NCBI RefSeq assembly: GCF_009905375.1
Contig: NW_027418184.1
Span: 1-64,000 of the forward strand
Origin: Apium graveolens
Taxonomy: Eukaryota > Streptophyta > Magnoliopsida > Apiales > Apiaceae
DNA: 64,000 nucleotides
Direction of reading: 5' to 3'
Shown piece after piece: positions 1-11,427 of this stretch (position 1 is the stretch's first letter; the number at the start of each line of letters is the position of its first letter). Under the pieces are notes generated by a model, which searched no databases, had not been told where the DNA came from, and saw only the letters and a list, made by a program, of their open reading frames with translations. The position numbers and the translations under genes are program-made.

Positions 1-78
1 GGAAAACCCAAAGGTTAAAGAGTCACCTGGGAGTTAGAAAGTGATATGAGAGAAAAGTACCCTTTATTTGTTTTCTAG
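1..78 (+). pseudogene. C-terminal end of a Tekay-type gypsy pol polyprotein
   Basis: The last codons before the TAG at 76-78 read VTWELESDMREKYPLF, which resembles the usual C-terminus of chromovirus (Tekay) polyproteins. The upstream residues NPKV lie in another frame, so a one-base indel near position 15 disrupts this copy. A polypurine tract and a long LTR follow directly, as expected for a gypsy 3' end. The rest of the element lies outside the window. Confidence 0.75.
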
Positions 79-98
79 AGATTCTGAGGACAGAATCC

Positions 99-115
99 TT
101 TTAAGGGGGGAAGGA
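99..115 (+). other. Polypurine tract of the Tekay element
   Basis: A purine run (TTTTAAGGGGGGAAGGA) ends immediately before the TG that opens the LTR at 116. Polypurine tracts prime plus-strand synthesis in LTR retrotransposons, and this position fixes the LTR start and orientation. Confidence 0.8.
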
Positions 116-3100
116 TGTAATATCCGAGATATATCGTGTAATTATTTTTGCTATTATATAATTATTATGTGTGTTCAGTATCTATTCTGTGAGCTAATTG
201 TTAAGTGTTATCTGTACTTGAATATTCAAAAATAATATTTAATTGAGTATTTTAAGTTTATATGTCCAAAATAAAATATAGATAATTGTCATATCTTCCT
301 AATTATTGTTATGTTGGTTTATGGATTTATAAGAATCATATGAAATTTCTAAAATCTTTTTCCGGGTAATTAAAATCTATTTTATAAAACGGGAACCAAC
401 CGACGTCACCCGTTGTTACGTTTTTGGAACCCGAAACTCTTTCGAGAACTCCTTCCTACCTAATTGTAATATTCCGAGCATATTCCATGTTTCGACTTTT
501 TCGATCCGGCTTACGGTTTGTCCTGCGCGGGTCCCGGCGCAACATTTTCGATACAATATTCGTTTCGGTAAATCAATAAAACCCGTATTTTCGATAAACG
601 GGAGCTTTTTATTAAACTATCCCAATTATCACTTCGTAATACGTGTAACCAGGCGCTGAGACCAAGACCGCAGTACAAATTGTACTGATTTGGATAATTA
701 TCCGAAAACCGATACCGTTTGGATCAGTTTTTTACAAATAACGTACCGTTTTATATCCGGAATGATCCAACGGGATACAAATTTTCCGTAATTATAAATA
801 GCCTTTTTCCGTATTTTATTTCGTATCAAATTATTTGCAGATAGTTAATTATATAATTTTCAGAGAAAAACCCTAATTACATAAACTGTTCTAAGAATCA
901 AACAGCAAAATGAAGGCGTTACCGATCTCTGTTTTCAAAGCTTGAGTAACCAAAACGAAGGATTTAAGGTATTCTATCAGATTCTGAGCTTTGTTTCACT
1001 GCAAAAATCAAGGATATTTTTCTAAAAATTTATTTATTTTTGAATTTATTTATTAAAAATATGAATTTTTGTTCGGATGATTGTTTGTATGATTTGATGA
1101 TTGCATGTTGTAGAGCTTGTTTTCCTGATGATTTTCATATGTCATACGTCTGATTTGGAGTTCAATAACATGCTCAAAAGTGGGTTTAATTTTCGAATTT
1201 CAAAATTAGGGTTTATAACCCGTATGAATGTTCTTAATTGAAATTTGGGGGTTTCTTATTCTGTGATAGATTGATGTTGTGTTATAGTGGGTTGTGTTCT
1301 CTGTGAAATTTGCAATCTAGTCGTATAAGTTTCATGAACCAACGAGGTCTGTAGAGAAGGGAGTTGTGTTTTGAAGTTTTCCGATGTTCGCCGGAAACTG
1401 GAAAACTTCACGGCCAAATTCCGGCCAACTCAGGGATTGTTAGGATGAATTGATTGCATGGTTGTGTTCCTGATGTTGTGTGGATGTGATCTGGAGCTTG
1501 TGGTAAGGTGAGGAGGTCGAAATCGTGTTCTCCGGCGAACCCGACTGTTTTCCGGCGACGGGGTGTAAAATTGCAGTTTGGGCCCTGGACTTTTGGGGAC
1601 GATACAGTTAGGTCCCTGAAGTTTCCAGACTTTGCAAATTTAGGATTCCTTTTTATAAAATGTTTAAAAATCATATTTCCTATTTATTTTTATTATAAAA
1701 ATTCGTTTTTAATTTTTGAAAATTCTAAAAATTATTATTTTAATTCTGAATATTATTTTTAATTCACAAATAAATCTAAATTAATTAGTTAATTAATTTC
1801 AGTTAATTTATAATTGATTAATTGGTCAATTAATTCAAAAATTAATTGATTAATTGATTTAATTAATTATTAATTGATTTTAATTAGTTATTTAATTAGA
1901 TTTAATTATTTAAAAATGATTTAAAAATTCTGAAAAATAGTTTCGAGCTTTAAAATATTATTCTAAATTATTTTCAAGGCTCGATAATTATTCTAAAATT
2001 ATTTCGGAGCCAGAATGGGCCAACCGAACCCTGTTTATTAACCCGAAATTGATCCAACGACCCGTTTTAATTCTGAAAAATGTTTTAAAAATTATTTAAA
2101 ATACCAGAAAGGATATTTATGACCCGAGACTTCTTTATAAATAATATATCATTGATTACGTGATGTATTATGTGTTATATGTGACTTGTTAATTGACTAT
2201 CGGTCTATATATTCGGTGTTTACTTGATTATTGCATAACTTTCAATCCGTTAATCGGATTTGGGTAAAACGAAGGGTAGATAGAAGTATGTGTTGAATAT
2301 AATTCCATGAGTAAATTATTGATAGATGCTTATGATATGTGAGCAGAAGAGGCAAGATATAGGAAATGGAAACAGGTAGTTGAGGAGTAAAACGGTTGTG
2401 ATTGGAAGCGAGTGCAGTGTAGTAAGCTAATACCAGGCAAGTGTTCTGAACTTTCTCGAGATATTGTAGTACTTGATAATCATGTGATATTGCAAGTGCT
2501 TTGAAGCACAGAAACCTAAATCCTGATTTCAGTTATTGTCCTTGAGCCATGAATCATATTCTTTCTAATCCATTGATTATTGTATACCCAAACAAGAACC
2601 ACAAATCTACGATACTACTCTACAAATACATACAAACTAAATACCAAACACTGAAATGAACTATTATATACTCAACCCATGGTATCTTATACTTTGAAAG
2701 ATCGAATCCTTGAAACCTTAAAACGTTGATTCCTTTGTTATCCAATTCTTTCATTACCCAGCATCCAAGCTTTTAAATTGCCTTATTGATCCTTACAAGG
2801 ATTGAAACCCTTTCATTGTTAAACATTTATTGTTGTTAATGATTTCGGTTATTGTTTACTATTGCATATTCTGTTATTATGTTAGAATTGGATTGTTTTT
2901 ATAAAATTGTGGACCAGATTCGTGGTCAGACCATATAATGGTCAAGTTAGGCCAATGTGTGCCTTGGATCCAGTAGTTAGAGCAATGCTGTGTGCCTTGC
3001 TCGGGGTTAGTGCGTGACTGATCAGCAGCCTAACCTTGGTTTTTAAATTAAAAGTATAATATCCAATTCTAAATTATAATCCATTGTTCACTTGATATCA

Positions 3101-3546
3101 TAACCATATTCACCTAATGATCATTATTCTCAGTTTTGTCATTGTGACTTGCTGAGCTAGTTAGCTCATTTGTGCGATGTTGTTTATATTCTTTCCAGTT
3201 AAAAAGGAACCAGTTGGTAAAGAGGATCCCCAGTCCAGCGCGAGAGCTAGGGGTTCAGGTTGAGAAAGCTGAGCTAGTAGGCTTCTTTTGGAATAATTTA
3301 AGTTTGTAAAAGTTTGTAATAATGTTTAATACTCAGTTTGAATTTGAAATAGTTGGGATTTGAACGGTTTGTAATATATTAGTGTGTTTGGCTTGTGTGC
3401 ATACTTTAACCTGTTGCGGTCCGTGGTGGTTGGTAAGTAGGGTCATTGCATATATTATTATTATATTTATTATTGTTATAAGCAGGTTATAATTAAGGTG
3501 TGTGTGTGGACCTCAAACTTCTGACCCGGGTTTGGAGGGCGCCACA
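116..3546 (+). repeat. 3' LTR of a Tekay-type Ty3/gypsy element, 3431 bp
   Basis: The LTR starts TGTAATATCCGAGATA and ends GGGCGCCACA. It has a 5' TG and 3' CA, and it follows a polypurine tract. The closing block CTGACCC...GGGCGCCACA recurs at the end of the other Tekay LTR at 58752-58778, which supports the 3' boundary. The segment 350-895 is clearly similar to the reverse complement of 28715-29200, another LTR fragment. No long coding frame is credible inside; short frames near 1408-1762 lie in AT-rich LTR sequence. The 5' LTR and the matching target duplication are outside the window. Confidence 0.85.
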
Positions 3547-4455
3547 TATTTGATTTTGAAATACTCATCAATCAAATTATAAAAACAATGATCATGATTA
3601 GTCAATGAATGTCAAAAGAAATTTATCAACGGTTAATTAGAGTTAGAGTATCGATGGATGCATGAGCAAATCATAGATTAACCTCGTATAGCAGTTAATA
3701 GCTGCCTATCATAGAGAATAAAACAAAGTCTACATGATCACATGCAACTTGGCAGCTACGTCAAGTAACACTAACTTAGTAAGAATTTCTTGAAGAAAGG
3801 AACATATCCAGAAGATTTTTTTTTTGAAAATAATCCAGACAAAGTTATGTTTGAACAAGTTAAAAATAATAGATGAAATAATGTAATATTTGATGAAATA
3901 TTCAAGGAAAAAGAAGGGATGTACTGATAAATGTTAGCATTAATGGAAATTCTTATATGCTGAGTCAGTAACTTTATAATATCTTTTGTAAAATATAAAT
4001 AAAGGAGAGTAGCAATGTAGTAGAGAGAATTTAAGTGTGTAAAATACTTGTAAATTCTCACAGAGCTCAATAAACATTTTTAGTAGAAGTATTTTAAAAA
4101 AAATAGATGAGCAATTTTTAGCTCTGATTATTTAAGAAAAATAAACACCCCTTTGATTGAACTAATTAAAATCCAGTCGAAATAGTTTAAGTTGTTCATC
4201 TTGTTTATTTCATTTTCACTGTTAAGCCTTTTCTTCAACAAATATTTTAAAACATTAAAAGAATAAAGTACGAAATGAATGGAAGCAAGAACACACAAAT
4301 ATAACTCTAAACTGATTTGTATATTAATTAATTTAAAAATGATACAATATCTGAGTCAAAAGGATGATTTCAGAGCTTCTTCTCAAAGCTTACATGTGAA
4401 GGAAATATGAAGTTCAAGATGTTCAATGAGTTCTCTCTGTATTCTCATACTCTTA
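3547..4455. other. AT-rich intergenic stretch, no gene seen
   Basis: No recognisable protein, terminal repeat or RNA is seen. A 99-codon minus-strand frame at 3771-4070 has a leucine/isoleucine-rich translation typical of AT-rich DNA and no recognisable domain, so it is not called a gene. This is the left flank of the SIRE-A insertion; its last bases, GGCTA (4456-4460), are the target duplication. Confidence 0.6.
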
Positions 4456-4460
4456 GGCTA

Positions 4461-5072
4461 TGTTAGGTCACACACACTGTAGAGGGGGTGAATACAGTGT
4501 AAAATACAATCAAATCGAACTTTAATATCTTAAGTAACAGAAAACAAACTTTATTGAAACAATAAACTCTGTTACAGTATGGAACTGTTACCTCTCAGTG
4601 ATGAACAAATATCACGAGAGCTGCTAGGGTTACAATGAATAATCTTCTCGAATAATGATAACACTTATAGTGTAAACCCTATGTCTGTGTTTATATACTA
4701 CACAGTTACAAGATAATCGCTAATTGATATGAAATATAATTCTGCTTCCTAAAATATATCAATCAGATATCTTTTCTTCCAAGTATTCTATTCTTCATAG
4801 AATTCCTTCTTCATGCATATCTCTTCTTATGTTTATCTCGATCTTCTTTCCTTTAATCAGCTACTGTCCTTATCTGATCGTCCTTCAGCACTTAAGTTCT
4901 GATATCCAACTTCTGATGATTATCTCCTGATAATATAAGTACTGATATCCTTAAGTCCTGACTTCCAGTATAAGTACTGATTCCCAGTTAAGTACTGATT
5001 TGACCTGTTAAGTAAGATCTGAAAATTAAACATAAATCATATCAGCCATGACATTATCAAATATATCTAACA
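4461..5072 (-). repeat. SIRE-A 3' LTR (612 bp)
   Basis: Bounded by TG (4461) and CA (5072). A cluster of near-identical 10 bp motifs (TAAGTTCTGA, TAAGTACTGA, TAAGTCCTGA on the plus strand) lies at about 4893-4998, spaced 15-45 bp apart, in what would be the U3 part. Such clusters are candidate enhancer or protein-binding sites; the sequence shows only the repetition. The sense strand runs from 5072 to 4461. Confidence 0.93.
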
Positions 5073-5084
5073 ATCTCCCCCAAC
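5073..5084 (-). other. SIRE-A polypurine tract
   Basis: On the minus strand GTTGGGGGAGAT lies directly before the LTR TG. It is the expected plus-strand primer and sets the 3' LTR edge. Confidence 0.8.
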
Positions 5085-5276
5085 TTGTAAATTAGCATAA
5101 TATACAAGTTTAACAGATATTTGATGATGTCAAAAACATTAAGTACAAATGCATGAGAATTAGACTAGATAACTACAACTTACAGTCCTTAAAGCTTTAC
5201 CAACATTTAACTTCTGATAACAGCTTCAGTCTGTACAAATATCAGAATTTAATCAGTTATAGATCTTGACTTGGCT

Positions 5277-6494
5277 TCATCTTCCGATCTCTCTGATGTC
5301 AGGAGTTGTTCTGAGATAGTTCTTCAACAAACATCTCTCAGCATATCTAAGTTCATCAATCATCCTCCTTTTAGCATCTTTAAGCTCTGCATTATCTTCA
5401 CCAATTTGAAAGATTACAGCCCTGAGATCATTAATCTTTGCTTTTCTTATATCTTGATCCAGTCTGATCAAATAAGCTTTATCAGACTCAAGATTGAATT
5501 CCACAGCCCTGTAACCTAGAAAGGTAGTTATAATTTTAGCAGTGTTGGGCTTCATTTCAACTATATCACCCTTGTGATCTCTGTACTTTGGAACATATGT
5601 GCTGTTAGACTTAACAGAATAAAGCCTTTTCTGTCTCTGAATCTGATCCTTCAAATAGTTTGCAGCAGTTCCTGTCAATCTGTCATCCACTTGAAGTAAG
5701 AATAGTACATGCTCCAATTCTTCAAAATACTTCAATGGAATGGCATTTTGCCTTATATAATAAACCCTACCATCTGTCATGAAGTACAACAAGATGTGTT
5801 CTTTCAAGTAGGTATGGTAAACCATTTGTACAGATTCCAGTTGATTCAATCTCTCAGGAGTTGCTCCAATACCTGGTTCACTCAAGGAAGTTGGATCATT
5901 GGTAGTATTATGTATTCTTCTTTCATCAGCACTTCCCAATCCAGTTTTATCTCTTGCTTCCTTTCCAGTAACTACTCTTGCTTCAAAACCACTTGCAGCA
6001 GTCTTCAAAGGTTGAGTATGTTTTGCTTTAGTGAATCCTGGTAGGAGTGTCTTTGGTCTATCTTCTGATATCAAGTTAACTTGAGCTGTGTCAGAGGTTA
6101 CTTGCTTTTTTGAAATATCAGAACTTACTTTATCTTGACTCTGAACAACTTGAGCCATGTCAGAGGTTATTTTAAGAACTTTTCTTGAAGTCAGAGCAAG
6201 ATCATCCTTTTCATCAGTAATTTTTTCATCCTCAGGAGGCACATAAACCTTGATAGGTTCACCAACCTTTTCTTTACCCTTGGATCTTGGATCTATCTGC
6301 GGTTGTGATTTAGCCAATGTTGCTTCAGTATGTGTCCTTTCTTTGATCACAATGCCTTTGAGTTTTGGAAGTGGCTTTTTACCAGAAGCTTCAGATTTAG
6401 ATGTGACTTTCTCTGATTTAAGTCTGGCTTCTTCTTCCATTAAACTCTCCAAGTCCATTCCTGGATTTTCCTGAAGAAATAACTGTCTTGACAT
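5277..6494 (-). pseudogene. Downstream part of the SIRE-A extra 3' protein (405 codons)
   Basis: No known enzyme family is recognised. The first half is Lys/Glu/Ser-rich and probably disordered. The last 200 residues are denser in hydrophobic and charged residues, with helix-forming stretches (EELEHVLFLLQ, DAKRRMIDELRYAERCL). The open frame continues upstream of its first ATG to about 6590 (TGKRISSATGKRISYDELLDL), overlapping the end of the 816-codon frame in a different phase. The two frames were therefore probably one protein of about 1,240 residues, split by a single indel near 6580-6600. A weakly similar region ends the matching protein of SIRE-B (33099-35069). No transmembrane segment is obvious. 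It is named by position only. Confidence 0.7.
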
Positions 6495-6550
6495 TTCCTC
6501 ATCAAGATCTAAAAGTTCATCATAACTTATCCTTTTACCAGTAGCAGAAC

Positions 6551-9001
6551 TTATTCTTTTCCCAGTATCAGAACTTGTCCTGTGACTTGTGATTTCAGCT
6601 TTTCTTGATGTGAACCTCTACCTTGACTATGACCTCTACCCATTCCAGAGCATCCTTGATCATCCTTTTCATTATCCTTCCCTTTTAGTGTCTTGTCAGT
6701 CTTGCATTTGGACTTAATTACTTTCTCCCCCTTTTTGGCATTAGCAGGTAGTAGAAGAGAGACAAGCAATTCCACTGAGGCTTGGATTTCAGTAAGTTGA
6801 GATTGCTGAGAAGCTTGATTTGTCAGAATATCATTAATCTGAGCTTGTTGTTTCTCTTGAATCTTCTCAATATAAGCAATCCTGTCAAAGGTAGGTTGGA
6901 AGAACTTTTTCTTATCAATCTTGTGAACTTGTTCTTGTTTGATGAATTCTTCCTGAATCTTGTGTAGCTCTGCATGAGTAGTTGAATGAAGACCTTGTAG
7001 ATGTTTAGTACTCAATGCAATGACTCTAAGCTGGGTTTTGAAATCATCAGAATTTAATATTTCATCAGCTTTAGTCAAGTGCTCAGCAAGATGCTTTTCG
7101 GTTGGAACACAGGAAACTGAGTTCCACTCCTTAGTCCACTCCTGTCCTGCAGGAGTTTCACTCCAAGGCACTGGTGCTTCCCTGGTAACAAACTTCTTAA
7201 CAAGTTCAGACTTAAGAATAGTTTGTTGAGGAGCATGTCCTGAAGGACCTGCTACATCAGCATCTGCATTTGGAGCAGCATCACCAGTATCTCCAGCATT
7301 TGCAACATCAGAACTTACAGAATCAGTATCTTCGGATAAGACAATAATGTGAGTAGCAATGGAGGCTTCAGCATCCTCTAATTGCTGATCTGGTTCTAAG
7401 TTCTGATCAACAGCCATATCCTGATGCTCACCTAAATTCTGATCATCAGCATCTAGATGCAGAGAAGGTGTAGTAGATAACTCTGGAGTTTGAATAGCAT
7501 CAGTAACAGGTGTTGTTGATGGATTATATGATGTTGGAGCTTCTAACAGAATTACTTCAGGCACAACCAAGTTGTGAACATTAATATTAGCACTTGTACC
7601 TGGATCAACAGGAGATACAGATGGTGTGTTGACCTTTTCAGAAACAGCTTCCTGAGATGGAGTTGATGGAGAAGAAGTGACTTTAGCAAATTCCTTTTCT
7701 TGTGAGATTAGAGATTCCTGATCCCCTTCCTGAGTTGCTGCTTCTTCATCATCTGAAACGGGTCTTTTTGCCCTCTGTTTCTTGTATCTCTTTGAAGATT
7801 TGGATTCCTTGGGAGTTTCAGGAACTATCATTCTTCTAAGCCTCTTGAGAAGCCTAGATCCCCCAATTCCAGAATCCTTCGGAGAAGTCACTTTCTCAGC
7901 TTCTTTAACAACAGGTTCTGAAGAAGGAACCTGTTCCTCAGTATCAGATTCATCTCTCAAAGCAATCTTCCTTTTCTTCTGAAGTGTTTGAGGAACAGTC
8001 TTTGTCCTCTTAGGTTTGGAAGATGAAGGCTTCACAGTAGGTGCTAAGGATGAGGGTTGAACGGTCTGTGAAGTGGAGAGATAGGATTTGATATATTGCC
8101 TGAGGGTTGTTTGAGGAGAATGAGTGCTATGTGCTGATGGTTGTTGTGGTGTTTGGGTGGTTGTTGTTGGTTGGACATCAGAATAAACAGAGCTATAAGT
8201 ATCAGGATCAGCATTTACTAAGATCTGTTTTACAGACTGAGGAATCTGTAAAGGTCTAACCACTGATTTCTTAGTGTCAGCATTTATCAGGTCATTAAAG
8301 TAACGTTTTGCAACCTTAAAAGGTGGAGTTGAGGAACTGACTAATTGAGGTTCATCAGTACAAAAAGTATATATAAGTTGACAGAATCTAGCAAAGTAAA
8401 CAACATTCCTATCCTCTGTCATCCTATCCCCAATAAAACCAATTATAGCAGTTGCAAAATCAAAATGAGTTTGGTTTATAATAGCATACCCGATGTGCTG
8501 ACTCAGAATTGGGATAGCATCAAAATTCGAACACTTGTTCCCAAAAGCTTTAGTGATGCAGTCGAAGAAGAAGCTCCATTCTCTTCTGATATGAGCCCGT
8601 TTCAACTGCCCAAGCTTTGCCAAACTCTGTTCATACCCCAAATGGGCCATTAAATCCTGAAGAGCTGATTCCTCTGGAATTGAAAAGGTACATCCTTCTG
8701 GGAGATGTAGAGCCTTGCGTATTGTACCAGGAGTGACTGCATATGAAGAATCACCCACTTCGAAAACAATACTGGGAGTGCCATGTGTACCACCATTATC
8801 AAAGTGCCCAGTCCGCCAAAATATCAGAACTTGTTGGCTCGAAAAGACTGAAGGCTGGGTCAATGCATACCCAATCTCACTGTGTGCAAGAAGATCTTGC
8901 ACAAAATGCAATTCAGATGGAGCTTCAGCATGATCAAGAATTGCAGCATAGTTGTTTGGAACAAATTTAGCTCCATCAATGATTAAATCCTTAGGTGCCA
9001 T
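6551..9001 (-). CDS. SIRE-A extra 3' protein, N-terminal and middle part (816 aa)
   Basis: A long open frame downstream of pol, starting MAPKDLIIDG. Residues about 1-230 look globular and align by eye with SIRE-B 37060-37685: shared landmarks include IGYAL/MGYAL, RREWSF/RKEWSY, SNFDAI/SNFDSV and VVYFARF/SVYYARF. Residues about 240-640 are Ser/Thr/Pro/Gln/Glu-rich and low complexity, with basic patches (KPKRTKTVPQTLQKKRK). About 640-740 is helical and Gln-rich, and the tail is basic. The N-terminal region resembles what annotators call a putative plant transposon protein domain; I cannot confirm this. In SIRE elements this position is often called env-like, but no signal peptide or membrane helix is evident. 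The function is unknown; a DNA-binding or regulatory role is inference. A TATA-like box at 9149-9157 and CT-rich leader precede the ATG. Confidence 0.8.
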   Translation of the reverse strand: MAPKDLIIDGAKFVPNNYAAILDHAEAPSELHFVQDLLAHSEIGYALTQPSVFSSQQVLIFWRTGHFDNGGTHGTPSIVFEVGDSSYAVTPGTIRKALHLPEGCTFSIPEESALQDLMAHLGYEQSLAKLGQLKRAHIRREWSFFFDCITKAFGNKCSNFDAIPILSQHIGYAIINQTHFDFATAIIGFIGDRMTEDRNVVYFARFCQLIYTFCTDEPQLVSSSTPPFKVAKRYFNDLINADTKKSVVRPLQIPQSVKQILVNADPDTYSSVYSDVQPTTTTQTPQQPSAHSTHSPQTTLRQYIKSYLSTSQTVQPSSLAPTVKPSSSKPKRTKTVPQTLQKKRKIALRDESDTEEQVPSSEPVVKEAEKVTSPKDSGIGGSRLLKRLRRMIVPETPKESKSSKRYKKQRAKRPVSDDEEAATQEGDQESLISQEKEFAKVTSSPSTPSQEAVSEKVNTPSVSPVDPGTSANINVHNLVVPEVILLEAPTSYNPSTTPVTDAIQTPELSTTPSLHLDADDQNLGEHQDMAVDQNLEPDQQLEDAEASIATHIIVLSEDTDSVSSDVANAGDTGDAAPNADADVAGPSGHAPQQTILKSELVKKFVTREAPVPWSETPAGQEWTKEWNSVSCVPTEKHLAEHLTKADEILNSDDFKTQLRVIALSTKHLQGLHSTTHAELHKIQEEFIKQEQVHKIDKKKFFQPTFDRIAYIEKIQEKQQAQINDILTNQASQQSQLTEIQASVELLVSLLLPANAKKGEKVIKSKCKTDKTLKGKDNEKDDQGCSGMGRGHSQGRGSHQEKLKSQVTGQVLILGKE

Positions 9002-9148
9002 GTGAAAAATTGAGATTTAAGAGTCCCTGTTAGGTGTTTGATAAAATGTCTGTATGAAAAACCAACGTGAGAAAAAGAAAGAGAGTAAAAGCAAGTAGAG
9101 AAAAAGTATGAAAGGAAATAAAAGATTAAAAAATCTTCTCTCTGTCTT

Positions 9149-9157
9149 ACTTATACT
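9149..9157 (-). promoter_or_regulatory. Possible internal TATA box upstream of the SIRE-A 816-aa frame
   Basis: On the minus strand GAGTATAAGTAAG lies about 150 bp before the ATG at 9001, followed by a CT-rich leader. A TATAAAA box with a similar leader sits about 130 bp before the matching frame of SIRE-B (37812-37821). The sequence shows the motif and its spacing; promoter activity is inference. Confidence 0.4.
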
Positions 9158-9724
9158 CCTTTTTTAAAAAAAAATATGTAACCGTTGGACACCTGTCAGA
9201 CATGCAATAATAACGGATAGTTACTGGGCACGAGAAAGCAGTAATCATTACTTACCCACTTGCCGTTTTTCAAGGAAAAACCGTTCCACTTACCCAGATA
9301 TTCCATTAATCAAGGTGAAACAGTTTTAATTCAAAATTGAAACCGTTCCCACTTATTTAATTATTTTTCACTGCAACATTAATATTCTGAAAATAAATTA
9401 AGTGAAAATGACCAAAATAAATCAAAGGAGTAAGTACTGATAAAGTAAAATCAGAACTTAAATTAAAACAGAATTTATATGGTCATCAGAATATGAATAT
9501 TTATCAGGATTTATCAATGCATTACAAAATATCTCAGAGACAAAATCTTGAAACAAAAACAAATTTCATTAATATATCAAGAGAATACATTCATGAAATT
9601 GAAATTACATCAGAATTTATACAAGATTTCCCTAAGCTGCTAAACCTAACGTCAACAGCCTTAGTCCTAGCTCAAGAAGCAGGGCAAGGCTGATGATGAA
9701 GAAAAACAGGAAGAAGAAAATAAA

Positions 9725-9994
9725 TCATTTCTTCTTCCTACTCTCGACAAACAGAATGGCGAGTCGAATGATTCGCTCTTGCTGGCGGAGAGCTTCCAGC
9801 CTTTCCTCCTCCAATCGCTCCAGATGGCGATGGTAATCCATATAGAAGAACAGGAGGTGGGTGAGTACCTCCTGTGGGACAGATTCCCATATCTCATCAG
9901 GAATGGCAGTGACGTGCCATTCATGCTGCCAATCGGCACAGCTTAGCTCCATATTGAAGGTTTCATAGTTCAAAAACATGTTGTATCTGACCAT
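9725..9994 (-). CDS. Small unknown ORF in SIRE-A (89 aa)
   Basis: The frame begins MVRYNMFLNYETF in a good start context (ACACCATGGTC). It encodes an acidic/aromatic N-terminal half and a Glu/Arg-rich helical C-terminal half (HRHLERLEEERLEALRQQER) ending in lysines. Nothing recognisable is seen. A TATATAAG box lies about 80 bp upstream, an unusually good small-gene layout inside a retrotransposon. It sits between pol and the 816-aa frame in the same orientation. It could be a captured host exon or a remnant of a larger product. SIRE-B shows no obvious counterpart. Confidence 0.45.
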   Translation of the reverse strand: MVRYNMFLNYETFNMELSCADWQHEWHVTAIPDEIWESVPQEVLTHLLFFYMDYHRHLERLEEERLEALRQQERIIRLAILFVESRKKK

Positions 9995-11427
9995 GGTGTT
10001 TTTGATAGAAAAAGTATGCAGGTAAGTTTGTGAGAAAAGATTTGATGGGAAGGCTGAAGGGAAGTGGTTGCTTATATAGGCAGGAGAATGCCAGGAGACG
10101 CAAAGAAATTTAATGTTGACGGGTAGAATTAATTCTACCTCGTCTCCCCAGACTTGGAAAAAGAAAAATATTCATTGGAAAGAGAAAACATGGTTTAATG
10201 CACACAAGAAGCAAGTAAAAGTTGACTGTTCAAGGACGAGTACCACTAACCCTAACCATAGTGACTATTAATCTTCCACTTCAACATATTCCAGTCTGAA
10301 CCGAGACTGTTATCAAATTTTATCCACAGATAAGTCAAGTAAAGAATTAGACTGTAATATCAGAACTTAGACTTATATCAGAACTTAACAGTCATCAGAA
10401 CATAATTTCTTAACTCGAAAAAGGAATGCCTATCTTAGTAAGTCCTCAAACAAGTTCTGATTTATATTCTTCAGAACTTAATCATCAGAACATGCACCCC
10501 GAACTTGTCCTCAGAATTTGTGCAATGTGACACAATGACTGTTCCTCTAAAATAACATAGATCACCACAATAATTTTCTTCATTCATATGGAGTGATTAG
10601 TGTGTGCATTAAGCTAAATGTCAGACAAAGAGTAAAGTCTGATTCACTTCAGTACATCTTAGAAATAAGGCATAACTAAAACTTTGCTAAAGAGCTGTCA
10701 TTATTCTGAAACCTACTGTTGAATGAGTTCATGCTTGAGTCCACCTCAACTATTTTGTGCTAATTTTATGCATCTTTTTAAATTCCATTTCACAGTGGCT
10801 TCTCAGTGTTAGTGAGTCACGACTGCTTATCAGAATTTATGCTATTATCAGAGTATTTCTCTAGTAATCATAGAGTGTGAAAAGTCACCAAGAAAATATT
10901 TTGCTTTTCTAATGCATATTTACTTAATACCAGCAATGCACTTGGGTCGCCCCTTCCACATTTTTACTCTAGATCTCAAAGGAGTACCTGATTTTATTCT
11001 TTGATCCTTTTGCTTTTTCTTTTGATAAGTGAGGTTTATCAGCACTTAGTGCATTCAGCAGATTTACTAGCATCAGAACTTAACAGATGAGTAACATTAT
11101 TCTAGTTTGTGACTTAGTAATAAGATAGACAAAGTAAACTCAACTAAGCTCAATTATCAGAATTTGCTTGTGTCAATAGATTTCCACAGAAATAATTACT
11201 TCTTACATGGGATCCTTTGTTTATTGAAGACTACTAGGTCAGCATCTAGCACAGTTATCCTCATAGGATTGAATAGTTACTTAAACAGACATATCACTTA
11301 TCAGAGTTTAGAAACATATATCAGACAACAGTCAGTACTTAAACACATTTGTCAATTAAGCATAGAATACACAAAGAGATTAAATTCTGTAAATACTGAT
11401 CATAAAGTCTGATATAACAGAACAAAA
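9995..11427 (-). other. SIRE-A spacer between pol and extra ORFs, rich in ATCAGAACTT-type motifs
   Basis: This stretch has no credible gene. It carries many copies, in both orientations, of the motif also clustered in the LTR: for example near 10359, 10378, 10395, 10446, 10470, 10484, 11073 and 11299. A TATATAAG box on the minus strand at 10071-10080 precedes the small ORF at 9994. It looks like a long non-coding internal region with regulatory-like repeats. Confidence 0.6.
10071..10080 (-). promoter_or_regulatory. Internal TATA box upstream of the SIRE-A small ORF
   Basis: The minus strand reads CCTATATAAG here, about 80 bp upstream of the ATG at 9994. That leaves a plausible 45-50 nt leader if transcription starts about 30 bp downstream. 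The motif and spacing are seen; activity is inferred. Confidence 0.45.

Noticed and set aside
3771..4070. 99-codon minus-strand frame between the Tekay LTR and SIRE-A
   Set aside because: Composition is Leu/Ile/Ser-rich as expected of AT-rich DNA; no domain, no promoter and no homologue recognised.
5271..8970. Several plus-strand frames of 60-110 codons across the SIRE-A 3' region
   Set aside because: They are shadows opposite the long minus-strand coding frames, with no domains of their own.
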